Assembly (NCBI RefSeq): GCF_029227915.1
Contig: NC_079877.1
Location: forward strand, 4,838,001 to 4,902,000
Direction: 5' to 3'
DNA from: Hydractinia symbiolongicarpus
Lineage: Eukaryota > Cnidaria > Hydrozoa > Anthoathecata > Hydractiniidae
Length of the DNA stretch: 64,000 nt
A program made the position numbers and the translations under genes. A model generated the notes under the pieces. The model saw only the letters and a program-made list of their open reading frames with translations, did no database searches and was not told the origin of the DNA. Shown here one piece after another: positions 13,546 through 26,700 of the stretch. The stretch's first letter is position 1. Each line of letters starts with the position of its first letter.

Positions 13546-15922
13546 CCAGGGTGTAAACTCATTTCCCGAACGATTTTATAAACTATTTTTTCACCACTAA
13601 AACGCATGAGACTTGTAGTTTTCAAAAATGTTTTCATTTTTGATGAGACGCTGAATAAAAGAAGTTTAATCGCCGGCAAACGAAAACCTGCGATTTCCGT
13701 AAATCCCGTACTCGGTTCGTATAGTCAAATGTATACAAAGAAAGTACCCAGGGAGTAAACTCATTTCCCAAACGATTTTTTAAATTATTATTTCACCACT
13801 AAAGCCCATGAGGCTTGTAGTTTTTAAAAATGTTTTCATTTTTGATGAGACGCTGAATAAAAGAAGTTTAATCGTCGGCAAACGAAAACCCGCAATTTCC
13901 CGTAAATCCCGGTCTCGGCCCGTATAGTCAAAAGTATACAAAGAAAGTACCCAGGGAGTAAACTCATTTCCCAAACGATTTTTTAAATTACTTTTTCACC
14001 ACTAAAACGCATGAGACTTGTAGTTTTTAAAAATGTTTTCATTTTTGATAAGACGCTGAATAAAAGAAGTTTAATCGCCGGCAAACGAAAACCTGCGATT
14101 TCCCGTAAATCCTGGACTCGGCCCGTATAGTCAAAAGTATACAAAGAAAGTATCCAGGGAGTAAACTCTTTTCCCAAACGATTTTTTAAATTATTATTTC
14201 ACCACTAAAGCCCATGAGACTTGTAGTTTTTAAAAATGTTTTCATTTTTGATGGGACGCTGAATAAAAGAAGTTTAATCGCCGGCAAACGGAAACCTGCG
14301 ACTTCCCGTAAATCCCGGACTCGGCCCGTATAGTCAAAAGTATACAAAGAAAGTACCCAGGGTGTAAACTCATTTCCCGAACGATTTTTTAAACTATTTT
14401 TTCACCACTAAAACGCATGAGACTTGTAGTTTTAAAAAATGTTTTCATTTTTGATGAGACGCTGAATAAAAGAAGTTTAATCGCCGGCAAACGAAAACCA
14501 GCGATTTCCCGTAAATCCCGGTCTCGGCCCGTATAGTCAAAAGTATACAAAGAAAGTACCCAGGGAGTGAACTCATTTCCCGAACGATTTTTTAAATTAC
14601 TTTTTCACCACTAAAACGCATGAGACTTGTAGTTTTTAAAAATGTTTTCATTTTTGATGAGACACTGAATAAAAGAAGTTTAATCGCCGGCAAACGAAAA
14701 CCTGCGATTTCCCGTAAATCCTGCACTCGGCCCGTATAGTCAAAAGTATACAAAGAAAGTATCCAGGGAGTAAACTCTTTTCCCGAACGATTTTTTAAAT
14801 TATTATTTCACCACTAAAGCCCATGAGACTTGTAGTTTTTAAAAATGTTTTCATTTTTGATGGGACGCTGAATAAAAGAAGTTTAATCGCCGGCAAACGA
14901 AAACCTGCGACTTCCCGTAAATCCCGGACTCGGCCCGTATAGTCAAAAGTATACAAAGAAAGTACCCAGGGTGTAAACTCATTTCCCGAACGATTTTATA
15001 AACTATTTTTTCACCACTAAAACGCATGAGACTTGTAGTTTTCAAAAATGTTTTCATTTTTGATGAGACGCTGAATAAAAGAAGTTTAATCGCCGGCAAA
15101 CGAAAACCTGCGATTTCCGTAAATCCCGTACTCGGTTCGTATAGTCAAATGTATACAAAGAAAGTACCCAGGGAGTAAACTCATTTCCCAAACGATTTTT
15201 TAAATTATTATTTCACCACTAAAGCCCATGAGGCTTGTAGTTTTTAAAAATGTTTTCATTTTTGATGAGACGCTGAATAAAAGAAGTTTAATCGTCGGCA
15301 AACGAAAACCCGCAATTTCCCGTAAATCCCGGTCTCGGCCCGTATAGTCAAAAGTATACAAAGAAAGTACCCAGGGAGTAAACTCATTTCCCAAACGATT
15401 TTTTAAATTACTTTTTCACCACTAAAACGCATGAGACTTGTAGTTTTTAAAAATGTTTTCATTTTTGATAAGACGCTGAATAAAAGAAGTTTAATCGCCG
15501 GCAAACGAAAACCTGCGATTTCCCGTAAATCCTGGACTCGGCCCGTATAGTCAAAAGTATACAAAGAAAGTATCCAGGGAGTAAACTCTTTTCCCAAACG
15601 ATTTTTTAAATTATTATTTCACCACTAAAGCCCATGAGACTTGTAGTTTTTAAAAATGTTTTCATTTTTGATGGGACGCTGAATAAAAGAAGTTTAATCG
15701 CCGGCAAACGGAAACCTGCGACTTCCCGTAAATCCCGGACTCGGCCCGTATAGTCAAAAGTATACAAAGAAAGTACCCAGGGTGTAAACTCATTTCCCGA
15801 ACGATTTTTTAAACTATTTTTTCACCACTAAAACGCATGAGACTTGTAGTTTTAAAAAATGTTTTCATTTTTGATGAGACGCTGAATAAAAGAAGTTTAA
15901 TCGCCGGCAAACGAAAACCAGC
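13083..15922. repeat. 7-monomer HOR, 1420 bp, two near-perfect copies
   Basis: Copy 1 is about 13083-14502 and copy 2 about 14503-15922, an offset of 1420 bp (7 x 203 minus 1). Shared rare markers include gagacactgaat, aatcctgcactcgg, gattttataaactatt, ctcggttcgtatagtcaaatg, catgaggcttg, gataagacgctg and aaacggaaacctg. I found no difference between the copies at any place checked, and the three longest minus-strand open frames translate identically in both. This is the freshest duplication in the left block, or else an assembly artefact. Confidence 0.85.
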
Positions 15923-16880
15923 GATTTCCGTAAATCCCGTACTCGGCCCGTATAGTCAAAAGTAGACAAAGAAAGTACCCAGGGAGTAAACTCATTTCCA
16001 TAACGATTTTTTAAATTATTTTTTCACCACTAAAGCCCATGAGACTTGTAGTTTTTAAAAATGTTTTCATTCTTGATGGGACGCTGAATAAAAGAAGTTT
16101 AATCGCCGGCAAACGAAAACCTGCGACTTCCCGTAAATCCCGGACTCGGCCCGTATAGTCAAAAGTATACAAAGAAAGTACCCAGGGTGTAAACTCATTT
16201 CCCGAACGATTTTTTAAACTATTTTTTCACCACTAAAACGCATGAGACTTGTAGTTTTCAAAAATGTTTTCATTTTTGATGGGACGCTGAATAAAAGAAG
16301 TTTAATCGCCGGCAAACGGAAACCTGCGACTTCCCGTAAATCCCGGACTCGGCCCGTATAGTCAAAAGTATACAAAGAAAGTACCCAGGGTGTAAACTCA
16401 TTTCCCGAACGATTTTTTAAACTATTTTTTCACCACTAAAACGCATGAGACTTGTAGTTTTAAAAAATGTTTTCATTTTTGATGAGACGCTGAATAAAAG
16501 AAGTTTAATCGCCGGCAAACGAAAACCAGCGATTTCCGTAAATCCCGTACTCGGCCCGTATATTCAAAAGTAGACAAAGAAAGTAGCCAGGGAGTAAACT
16601 CATTTCCATAACGATTTTTTAAATTATTATTTCACCACTAAAGCCCATGAGACTTGTAGTTTTTAAAAATGTTTTCATTCTTGATGGGACGCTGAATAAA
16701 AGAAGTTTAATCGCCGGCAAACGAAAACCTGCGACTTCCCGTAAATCCCGGACTCGGCCCGTATAGTCAAAAGTATACAAAGAAAGTACCCAGGGTGTAA
16801 ACTCATTTCCCGAACGATTTTTTAAACTATTTTTTCACCACTAAAACGCATGAGACTTGTAGTTTTCAAAAATGTTTTCA
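15834..16880. repeat. 3-monomer repeat, 608 bp, 1.7 copies
   Basis: The segment from cgcatgagacttgtagttttaaaaaatg at 15834 recurs at 16442, an offset of 608 bp. Shared markers are ttttaaaaaatg, aaaaccagcg, gtagacaaagaaag, atttccataacg and cattcttgatggg. The second copy fades near 16,880, where tgatgggacg becomes tgatgagacg and the following monomer changes type. Confidence 0.7.
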
Positions 16881-18720
16881 TTTTTGATGAGACGCTGAAT
16901 AAAAGAAGTTTAATCGCCGGCAAACGAAAACCTGCGATTTCCCGTAAATCCCGGGCTTGGCCCGCATAGTCAAAAGTATACAAAGAAAGTACCCAGGGAG
17001 TAAACTCATTTCCCGAACGATTTTTTAAATTACTTTTTCACCACTAAAACGCATGAGACTTGTAGTTTTTAAAAATGTTTTCATTTTTGATGAGACGCTG
17101 AATAAAAGAAGTTTAATCGCCGGCAAACGAAAACCTGCGATTTCCCGTAAATCCTGGACTCGGCCCGTATAGTCAATAGTATACAAAGAAAGTACCCAGG
17201 GAGTAAACTCATTTCCCAAACGATTTTTTAAATTATTATTTCACCACTAAAACGCATGAGACTTGTAGTTTTTAAGAATGTTTTCATTTTTGATGAGACG
17301 CTGAATAAAAGCAGGTTAATCGCCGGCAAACGAAAACCTGCGATTTCCCGTAAATCCCGGACTCGGCCCGTATAGTCAAAAGTATACAAAGAAAGTACCC
17401 AGGGAGTAAACTCATTTCCAGAACGATTTTTTAAATTATTTTTTCACCACTAAAACGCATAAGACTTGTAGTTTTTAAAAATGTTTTCATTTTTGATGAG
17501 ACGCTGAATAGAAGAAGTTTAATCGCCGGCAAACGAAAACCCGCGATTTCCCGTAAATCCCGGGCTTGGCCCGTATAGTCAAAAGTATACAAAGAAAGTA
17601 CCCAGGGAGTAAACTCATTTCCCGAACGATTTTTTAAATTACTTTTTCACCACTAAAACGCATGAGACTTGTAGTTTTTAAAAATGTTTTCATTTTTGAT
17701 GAGACGCTGAATAAAAGAAGTTTAATCGCCGGCAAACGAAAACCTGCGATTTCCCGTAAATCCTGGACTCGGCCCGTATAGTCAAAAGTATACAAAGAAA
17801 GTATCCAGGGAGTAAACTCTTTTCCCAAACGATTTTTTAAATTATTATTTCACCACTAAAGCCCATGAGACTTGTAGTTTTTAAAAATGTTTTCATTCTT
17901 GATGGGACGCTGAATAAAAGAAGTTTAATCGCCGGCAAACGAAAACCTGCGACTTCCCGTAAATCCCGGACTCGGCCCGTATAGTCAAAAGTATACAAAG
18001 AAAGTACCCAGGGTGTAAACTCATTTCCCGAACGATTTTTTAAACTATTTTTTCACCACTAAAACGCATGAGATTTGTAGTTTTCAAAAATGTTTTCATT
18101 TTTGATGAGACGCTGAATAAAAGAAGTTTAATCGCCGGCAAACGAAAACCTGCGATTTCCGTAAATCCCGTACTCGGCCCGTATAGTCAAAAGTATACAA
18201 AGAAAGTACCCAGGGAGTAAACTCATTTCCCAAACGATTTTTTAAATTAATATTTCACCACTAAAGCCCATGAGACTTGTAGTTTTTAAAAATGTTTTCA
18301 TTTTTGATGAGACGCTGAATAAAAGAAGTTTAATCGTCGGCAAACGAAAACCCGCAATTTCCCGTAAATCCCGGTCTCGGCCCGTATAGTCAAAAGTATA
18401 CAAAGAAAGTACCCAGGGAGTAAACTCATTTCCCGAACGATTTTTTAAATTACTTTTTCACCACTAAAACGCATGAGACTTGTAGTTTTTAAAAATGTTT
18501 TCATTTTTGATGAGACGCTGAATAAAAGAAGTTTAATCGCCGGCAAACGAAAACCTGCGATTTCCCGTAAATCCTGGAGTCGGCCCGTATAGTCAAAAGT
18601 ATACAAAGAAAGTATCCAGGGAGTAAACTCTTTTCCCAAACGATTTTTTAAATTATTATTTCACCACTAAAGCCCATGAGACTTGTAGTTTTTAAAAATG
18701 TTTTCATTTTTGATGGGACG
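16830..18720. repeat. 10-monomer HOR, offset 2029 bp, copy 1
   Basis: This segment matches 18859-20749 at a constant offset of 2029 bp (10 x 203 minus 1). Markers in order are cgggcttggcccgcatag, gtcaatagtatac, ttttaagaatg, cgcataagac with gaatagaagaag, ctcttttccc, cattcttgatg, gagatttgtag, gatttccgtaaatcccgtac, aaattaatatttcacc, and gtcggcaaacg with cccggtctcgg. About 140 bp of a different monomer type (gtaaacccc, gcatag, gtgtaaac) separates the copies. Confidence 0.8.
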
Positions 18721-18858
18721 CTGAATAAAAGAAGTTTAATCGCCGGCAAACGAAAACCCGCCATTTCCCGTAAACCCCGGACTCGGCCCGCATAGTCAAA
18801 AGTATACAAAGAAAGTACCCAGGGTGTAAACTCATTTCCCGAACGATTTTTCAATTCA

Positions 18859-20749
18859 TTTTTTCACCACTAAAACGCATGAGACTTGTAGTTTTCAAAA
18901 ATGTTTTCATTTTTGATGAGACGCTGAATAAAAGAAGTTTAATCGCCGGCAAACGAAAACCTGCGATTTCCCGTAAATCCCGGGCTTGGCCCGCATAGTC
19001 AAAAGTATACAAAGAAAGTACCCAGGGAGTAAACTCATTTCCCGAACGATTTTTTAAATTATTTTTTCACCACTAAAACGCATGAGACTTGTAGTTTTTA
19101 AAAATGTTTTCATTTTTGATGAGACGCTGAATAAAAGAAGTTTAATCGCCGGCAAACGAAAACCTGCGATTTCCCGTAAATCCTGGACTCGGCCCGTATA
19201 GTCAATAGTATACAAAGAAAGTACCCAGGGAGTAAACTCATTTCCCAAACGATTTTTTAAATTATTATTTCACCACTAAAACGCATGAGACTTGTAGTTT
19301 TTAAGAATGTTTTCATTTTTGATGAGACGCTGAATAAAAGCAGGGTAATCGCCGGCAAACGAAAACCTGCGATTTCCCGTAAATCCCGGACTCGGCCCGT
19401 ATAGTCAAAAGTATACAAAGAAAGTACCCAGGGAGTAAACTCATTTCCAGAACGATTTTTTAAATTATTTTTTCACCACTAAAACGCATAAGACTTGTAG
19501 TTTTTAAAAATGTTTTCATTTTTGATGAGACGCTGAATAGAAGAAGTTTAATCGCCGGCAAACGAAAACCCGCGATTTCCCGTAAATCCCGGGCTTGGCC
19601 CGTATAGTCAAAAGTATACAAAGAAAGTACCCAGGGAGTAAACTCATTTCCCGAACGATTTTTTAAATTACTTTTTCACCACTAAAACGCATGAGACTTG
19701 TAGTTTTTAAAAATGTTTTCATTTTTGATGAGACGCTGAATAAAAGAAGTTTAATCGCCGGCAAACGAAAACCTGCGATTTCCCGTAAATCCTGGACTCG
19801 GCCCGTATAGTCAAAAGTATACAAAGAAAGTATCCAGGGAGTAAACTCTTTTCCCAAACGATTTTTTAAATTATTATTTCACCACTAAAGCCCATGAGAC
19901 TTGTAGTTTTTAAAAATGTTTTCATTCTTGATGAGACGCTGAATAAAAGAAGTTTAATCGCCGGCAAACAAAAACCTGCGACTTCCCGTAAATCCCGGAC
20001 TCGGCCCGTATAGTCAAAAGTATACAAAGAAAGTACCCAGGGTGTAAACTCATTTCCCGAACGATTTTTTAAACTATTTTTTCACCACTAAAACGCATGA
20101 GATTTGTAGTTTTTAAAAATGTTTTCATTTTTGATGAGACGCTGAATAAAAGAAGTTTAATCGCCGGCAAACGAAAACCTGCGATTTCCGTAAATCCCGT
20201 ACTCGGCCCGTATAGTCAAAAGTATACAAAGAAAGTACCCAGGGAGTAAACTCATTTCCCAAACGATTTTTTAAATTAATATTTCACCACTAAAGCCCAT
20301 GAGACTTGTAGTTTTTAAAAATGTTTTCATTTTTGATGAGACGCTGAATAAAAGAAGTTTAATCGTCGGCAAACGAAAACCCGCAATTTCCCGTAAATCC
20401 CGGTCTCGGCCCGTATAGTCAAAAGTATACAAAGAAAGTACCCAGGGAGTAAACTCATTTCCCGAACGATTTTTTAAATTACTTTTTCACCACTAAAACG
20501 CATGAGACTTGTAGTTTTTAAAAATGTTTTCATTTTTGATGAGACGCTGAATAAAAGAAGTTTAATCGCCGGCAAACGAAAACCTGCGATTTCCCGTAAA
20601 TCCTGCAGTCGGCCCGTATAGTCAAAAGTATACAAAGAAAGTATCCAGGGAGTAAACTCTTTTCCCAAACGATTTTTTAAATTATTATTTCACCACTAAA
20701 GCCCATGAGACTTGTAGTTTTTAAAAATGTTTTCATTTTTGATGGGACG
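18859..20749. repeat. 10-monomer HOR, offset 2029 bp, copy 2
   Basis: Second copy of the 10-monomer segment, carrying the same ordered markers with a few private changes. Examples are agcagggtaatcg near 19343 for agcaggttaatcg, and aatcctgcagtcgg near 20601 for aatcctggagtcgg. Correspondence ends near 20,750, where the first ctgaaaaaaagaag monomer of the next HOR domain appears. Confidence 0.8.
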
Positions 20750-23700
20750 CTGAAAAAAAGAAGTTTAATCGCCGAAAAACGAAAACCTGCGACTTCCCGT
20801 AAATCCCGGACTCGGCCCGTATAGTCAAAAGTATACAAAGAAAGTACCCAGGGTGTAAACTCATTTCCCGAACGATTTTATAAACTATTTTTTCACCACT
20901 AAAACGCATGAGACTTGTAGTTTTCAAAAATGTTTTCATTTTTGATGAGACGCTGAATAAAAGAAGTTTAATCGCCGGCAAACGAAAACCTGCGATTTCC
21001 GTAAATCCTGTACTCGGCCCGTATAGTCAAAAGTATACAAAGAAAGTACCCAGGGAGTAAACTCATTTCCCAAACGATTTTTTAAATTATTATTTCACCA
21101 CTAAAGCCCATGAGACTTGTAGTTTTTAAAAATGTTTTCATTTTTGATGAGACGCTGAATAAAAGAAGTTTAATCGTCGGCAAACAAAAACCCGCAATTT
21201 CCCGTAAATCCCGGTCTCGGCCCGTATAGTCAAAAGTATACAAAGAAAGTACCCAGGGATTAAACTCATTTCCCGAACGATTTTTTAAATTACTTTTTCA
21301 CCACTAAAACGCATGAGACTTGTAGTTTTTAAAAATGTTTTAATTTTTGATAAGACGCTGAATAAAAGAAGTTTAATCGCCGGCAAACGAAAACCTGCGA
21401 TTTCCCGTAAATCCTGGACTCGGCCCGTATAGTCAAAAGTATACAAAGAAAGTATCCAGGGAGTAAACTCTTTTCCCAAACGATTTTTTAAATAATTATT
21501 TCACCACTAAAGCCCATGAGACTTGTAGTTTTTAAAAATGATTTCATTTTTGATGGGACGCTGAATAAAAGAAGTTTAATCGCCGGCAAACGAAAACCTG
21601 CGACTTCCCGTAAATCCCGGACTCGGCCCGTATAGTCAAAAGTATACAAAGAAAGTACCCAGGGTGTAAACTCATTTCCCGAACGATTTTTTAAACTATT
21701 TTTTCACCACTAAAACGCATGAGACTTGTAGTTTTTAAAAATGTTTTCATTTTTGATGAGACGCTGAATAAAAGAAGTTTCATCGCCGGCAAACGAAAAC
21801 CTGCGATTTCCCGTAAATCCTGGAGTCGGCCCGTATAGTCAAAAGTATACAAAGAAAGTATCCAGGGAGTAAACTCTTTTCCCAAACGATTTTTTAAATT
21901 ATTATTTCACCACTAAAGCCCATGAGACTTGTAGTTTTTAAAAATGTTTTCATTTTTGATGGGACGCTGAAAAAAAGAAGTTTAATCGCCGAAAAACGAA
22001 AACCTGCGACTTCCCGTAAATCCCGGACTCGGCCCGTATAGTCAAAAGTATACAAAGAAAGTACCCAGGGTGTAAACTCATTTCCCGAACGATTTTATAA
22101 ACTATTTTTTCACCACTAAAACGCATGAGACTTGTAGTTTTCAAAAATGTTTTCATTTTTGATGAGACGCTGAATAAAAGAAGTTTAATCGCCGGCAAAC
22201 GAAAACCTGCCATTTCCGTAAATCCTGTACTCGGCCCGTATAGTCAAAAGTATACAAAGAAAGTACCCAGGGAGTAAACTCATTTCCCAAACGATTTTTT
22301 AAATTATTATTTCACCACTAAAGCCCATGAGACTTGTAGTTTTTAAAAATATTTCATTTTTGATGAGACGCTGAATAAAAGAAGTTTAATCGTCGGCAAA
22401 CAAAAACCCGCAATTTCCCGTAAATCCCGGTCTCGGCCCGTATAGTCAAAATTATACAAAGAAAGTATCCAGGGAGTAAACTCTTTTCCCAAACGATTTT
22501 TTAAATAATTATTTCACCACTAAAGCCCATGAGACTTGTAGTTTTTAAAAATGATTTTATTTTTGATGGGACGCTGAATAAAAGAGGTTTAATCGCCGGC
22601 AAACGAAAACCTGCGACTTCCCGTAAATCCCGGACTCGGCCCGTATAGTCAAAAGTATACAAAGAGAGTACCCAGGGTGTAAACTCATTTCCCGAACGAT
22701 TTTTTAAACTATTTTTTCACCACTAAAACGCATGAGACTTGTAGTTTTCAAAAATGTTTTCATTTTTGATGAGACGCTGAATAAAAGAAGTTTAATCGCC
22801 GGCAAACGAAAACCTGCGATTTCCCGTAAATCCTGGAGTCGGCCCGTATAGTCAAAAGTATACAAAGAAAGTATCCAGGGAGTAAACTCTTTTCCCAAAC
22901 GATTTTTTAAATTATTATTTCACCACTAAAGCCCATGAGACTTGTAGTTTTTAAAAATGTTTTCATTTTTGATGGGACGCTGAAAAAAAGAAGTTTAATC
23001 GCCAAAAAACGAAAACCTGCGACTTCCCGTAAATCCCGGACTCGGCCCGTATAGTCAAAAGTATACAAAGAAAGTACCCAGGGTGTAAACTCATTTCCCG
23101 AACGATTTTATAAACTATTTTTTCACCACTAAAACGCATGAGACTTGTAGTTTTCAAAAATGTTTTCATTTTTGATGAGACGCTGAATAAAAGAAGTTTA
23201 ATCGCCGGCAAACGAAAACCTGCGATTTCCGTAAATCCTGTACTCGGTCCGTATAGTCAAAAGTATACAAAGAAAGTACCCAGGGAGTAAACTCATTTCC
23301 CAAACGATTTTTTAAATTATTATTTCACCACTAAAGCCCATGAGACTTGTTGTTTTTAAAAATGTTTTCATTTTTGATGAGACGCTGAATAAAAGAAGTT
23401 TAATCGTCGGCAAACAAAAACCCGCAATTTCCCGTAAATCCCGGTCTCGGCCCGTATAGTCAAAAGTATACAAAGAAAGTACCCAGGGAGTAAACTCATT
23501 TCCCGAACGATTTTTTAAATTACTTTTTCACCACTAAAACGCATGAGACTTGTAGTTTTTAAAAATGTTTTCATTTTTGATAAGACGCTGAATAAAAGAA
23601 GTTTAATCGCCGGCAAACGAAAACCTGCGATTTCCCGTAAATCCTGGACTCGGCCCGTATAGTCAAAAGTATACAAAGAAAGTATCCAGGGAGTAAACTC

Positions 23701-26700
23701 TTTTCCCAAACGATTTTTTAAATAATTATTTCACCACTAAAGCCCATGAGACTTGTAGTTTTTAAAAATGATTTCATTTTTGATGGGACGCTGAATAAAA
23801 GAAGTTTAATCGCCGGCAAACGAAAACCTGCGACTTCCCGTAAATCCCAGACTCGGCCCGTATAGTCAAAAGTATACAAAGAAAGTACCCAGGGTGTAAA
23901 CTCATTTCCCGAACGATTTTTTAAACTATTTTTTCACCACTAAAACGCATGAGACTTGTAGTTTTCAAAAATGTTTTCATTTTTGATGAGACGCTGAATA
24001 AAAGAAGTTTAATCGCCGGCAAACGAAAACCTGCGATTTCCCGTAAATCCTGGAGTCGGCCCGTATAGTCAAAAGTATACAAAGAAAGTATCCAGGGAGT
24101 AAACTCTTTTCCCAAACGATTTTTTAAATTATTATTTCACCACTAAAGCCCATGAGACTTGTAGTTTTTAAAAATGTTTTCATTTTTGATGGGACGCTGA
24201 AAAAAAGAAGTTTAATCGCCGAAAAACGAAAACCTGCGACTTCCCGTAAATCCCGGACTCGGCCCGTATAGTCAAAAGTATACAAAGAAAGTACCCAGGG
24301 TGTAAACTCATTTCCCGAACGATTTTATAAACTATTTTTTCACCACTAAAACGCATGAGACTTGTAGTTTTCAAAAATGTTTTCATTTTTGATGAGACGC
24401 TGAATAAAAGAAGTTTAATCGCCGGCAAACGAAAACCTGCGATTTCCGTAAATCCTGTACTCGGCCCGTATAGTCAAAAGTATACAAAGAAAGTACCCAG
24501 GGAGTAAACTCATTTCCCAAACGATTTTTTAAATTATTATTTCACCACTAAAGCCCATGAGACTTGTAGTTTTTAAAAATGTTTTCATTTTTGATGAGAC
24601 GCTGAATAAAAGAAGTTTAATCGTCGGCAAACAAAAACCCGCAATTTCCCGTAAATCCCGGTCTCGGCCCGTATAGTCAAAAGTATACAAAGAAAGTACC
24701 CAGGGAGTAAACTAATTTCCCGAACGATTTTTTAAATTACTTTTTCACCACTAAAACGCATGAGACTTGTAGTTTTCAAAAATGTTTTCATTTTTGATGA
24801 GACGCTGAATAAAAGAAGTTTAATCGCCGGCAAACGAAAACCTGCGATTTGCCGTAAATCCTGGAGTCGGCCCGTATAGTCAAAAGTATACAAAGAAAGT
24901 ATCCAGGGAGTAAACTCTTTTCCCAAACGATTTTTTAAATTATTATTTCACCACTAAAGCCCATGAGACTAGTAGTTTTTAAAAATGTTTTCATTTTTGA
25001 TGAGACGCTGAATAAAAGAAGTTTAATCGTCGGTAAACAAAAACCCGCAATTTCCCGTAAATCCCGGTCTAGGCCCGTATAGTCAAAAGTATACAAAGAA
25101 AGTACCCAGGGAGTAAACTCATTTCCCGAACGATTTTTTAAATTACTTTTTCACCACTAAAACGCATGAGACTTGTAGTTTTTAAAAATGTTTTCATTTT
25201 TGATAAGACGCTGAATAAAAGAAGTTTAATCGCCGGCAAACGAAAACCTGCGATTTCCCGTAAATCCTGGACTCGGCCCGTATAGTCAAAAGTATACAAA
25301 GAAAGTATACAGGGAGTAAACTCTTTTCCCAAACGATTTTTTAAATAATTATTTCACCACTAAAGCCCATGAGACTTGTAGTTTTTAAAAATGATTTCAT
25401 TTTTGATGGGACGCTGAATAAAAGAAGTTTAATCGCCGGCAAACGAAAACCTGCGACTTCCCGTAAATCCCAGACTCGGCCCGTATAGTCAAAAGTATAC
25501 AAAGAAAGTACCCAGGGTGTAAACTCATTTCCCGAACGATTTTTTAAACTATTTTTTCACCACTAAAACGCATGAGACTTGTAGTTTACAAAAATGTTTT
25601 CATTTTTGATGAGACGCTGAATAAAAGAAGTTTAATCGCCGGCAAACGAAAACCTGCGATTTCCCGTAAATCCTGGAGTCGGCCCGTATAGTCAAAAGTA
25701 TACAAAGAAAGTATCCAGGGAGTAAACTCTTTTCCTAAACGATTTTTTAAATTATTATTTCACCACTAAAGCCCATGAGACTTGTAGTTTTTAAAAATGT
25801 TTTCATTTTTGATGGGACGCTGAAAAAAAGAAGTTTAATCGCCGAAAAACGAAAACCTGCGACTTCCCGTAAATCCCGGACTCGGCCCGTATAGTCAAAA
25901 GTATACAAAGAAAGTACCCAGGGTGTAAACTCATTTCCCGAACGATTTTATAAACTATTTTTTCACCACTAAAACGCATGAGACTTGTAGTTTTCAAAAA
26001 TGTTTTCATTTTTGATGAGACGCTGAATAAAAGAAGTTTAATCGCCGGCAAACGAAAACCTGCGATTTCCGTAAATCCTGTACTCGGCCCGTATAGTCAA
26101 AAGTATACAAAGAAAGTACCCAGGGAGTAAACTCATTTCCCAAACGATTTTTTAAATTATTATTTCACCACTAAAGCCCATGAGACTTGTAGTTTTTAAA
26201 AATGTTTTCATTTTTGATGAGACGCTGAATAAAAGAAGTTTAATCGTCGGCAAACAAAAACCCGCAATTTCCCGTAAATCCCCGTCTCGGCCCGTATAGT
26301 CAAAAGTATACAAAGAAAGTACCCAGGGAGTAAACTAATTTCCCGAACGATATTTTAAATTACTTTTTCACCACTAAAACGCATGAGACTTGTAGTTTTT
26401 AAAAATGTTTTCATTTTTGATAAGACGCTGAATAAAAGAAGTTTAATCGCCGGCAAACGAAAACCTGCGATTTCCCGTAAATCCTGGACTCGGCACGTAT
26501 AGTCAAAAGTATACAAAGAAAGTATCCAGGGAGTAAACTCTTTTCCCAAACGATTTTTTAAATAATTATTTCACCACTAAAGCCCATGAGACTTGTAGTT
26601 TTTAAAAATGATTTTATTTTTGATGGGACGCTGAATAAAAGAAGTTTAATCGCCGGCAAACGAAAACCTGCGACTTCCCGTAAATCCCGGACTCGGCCCG

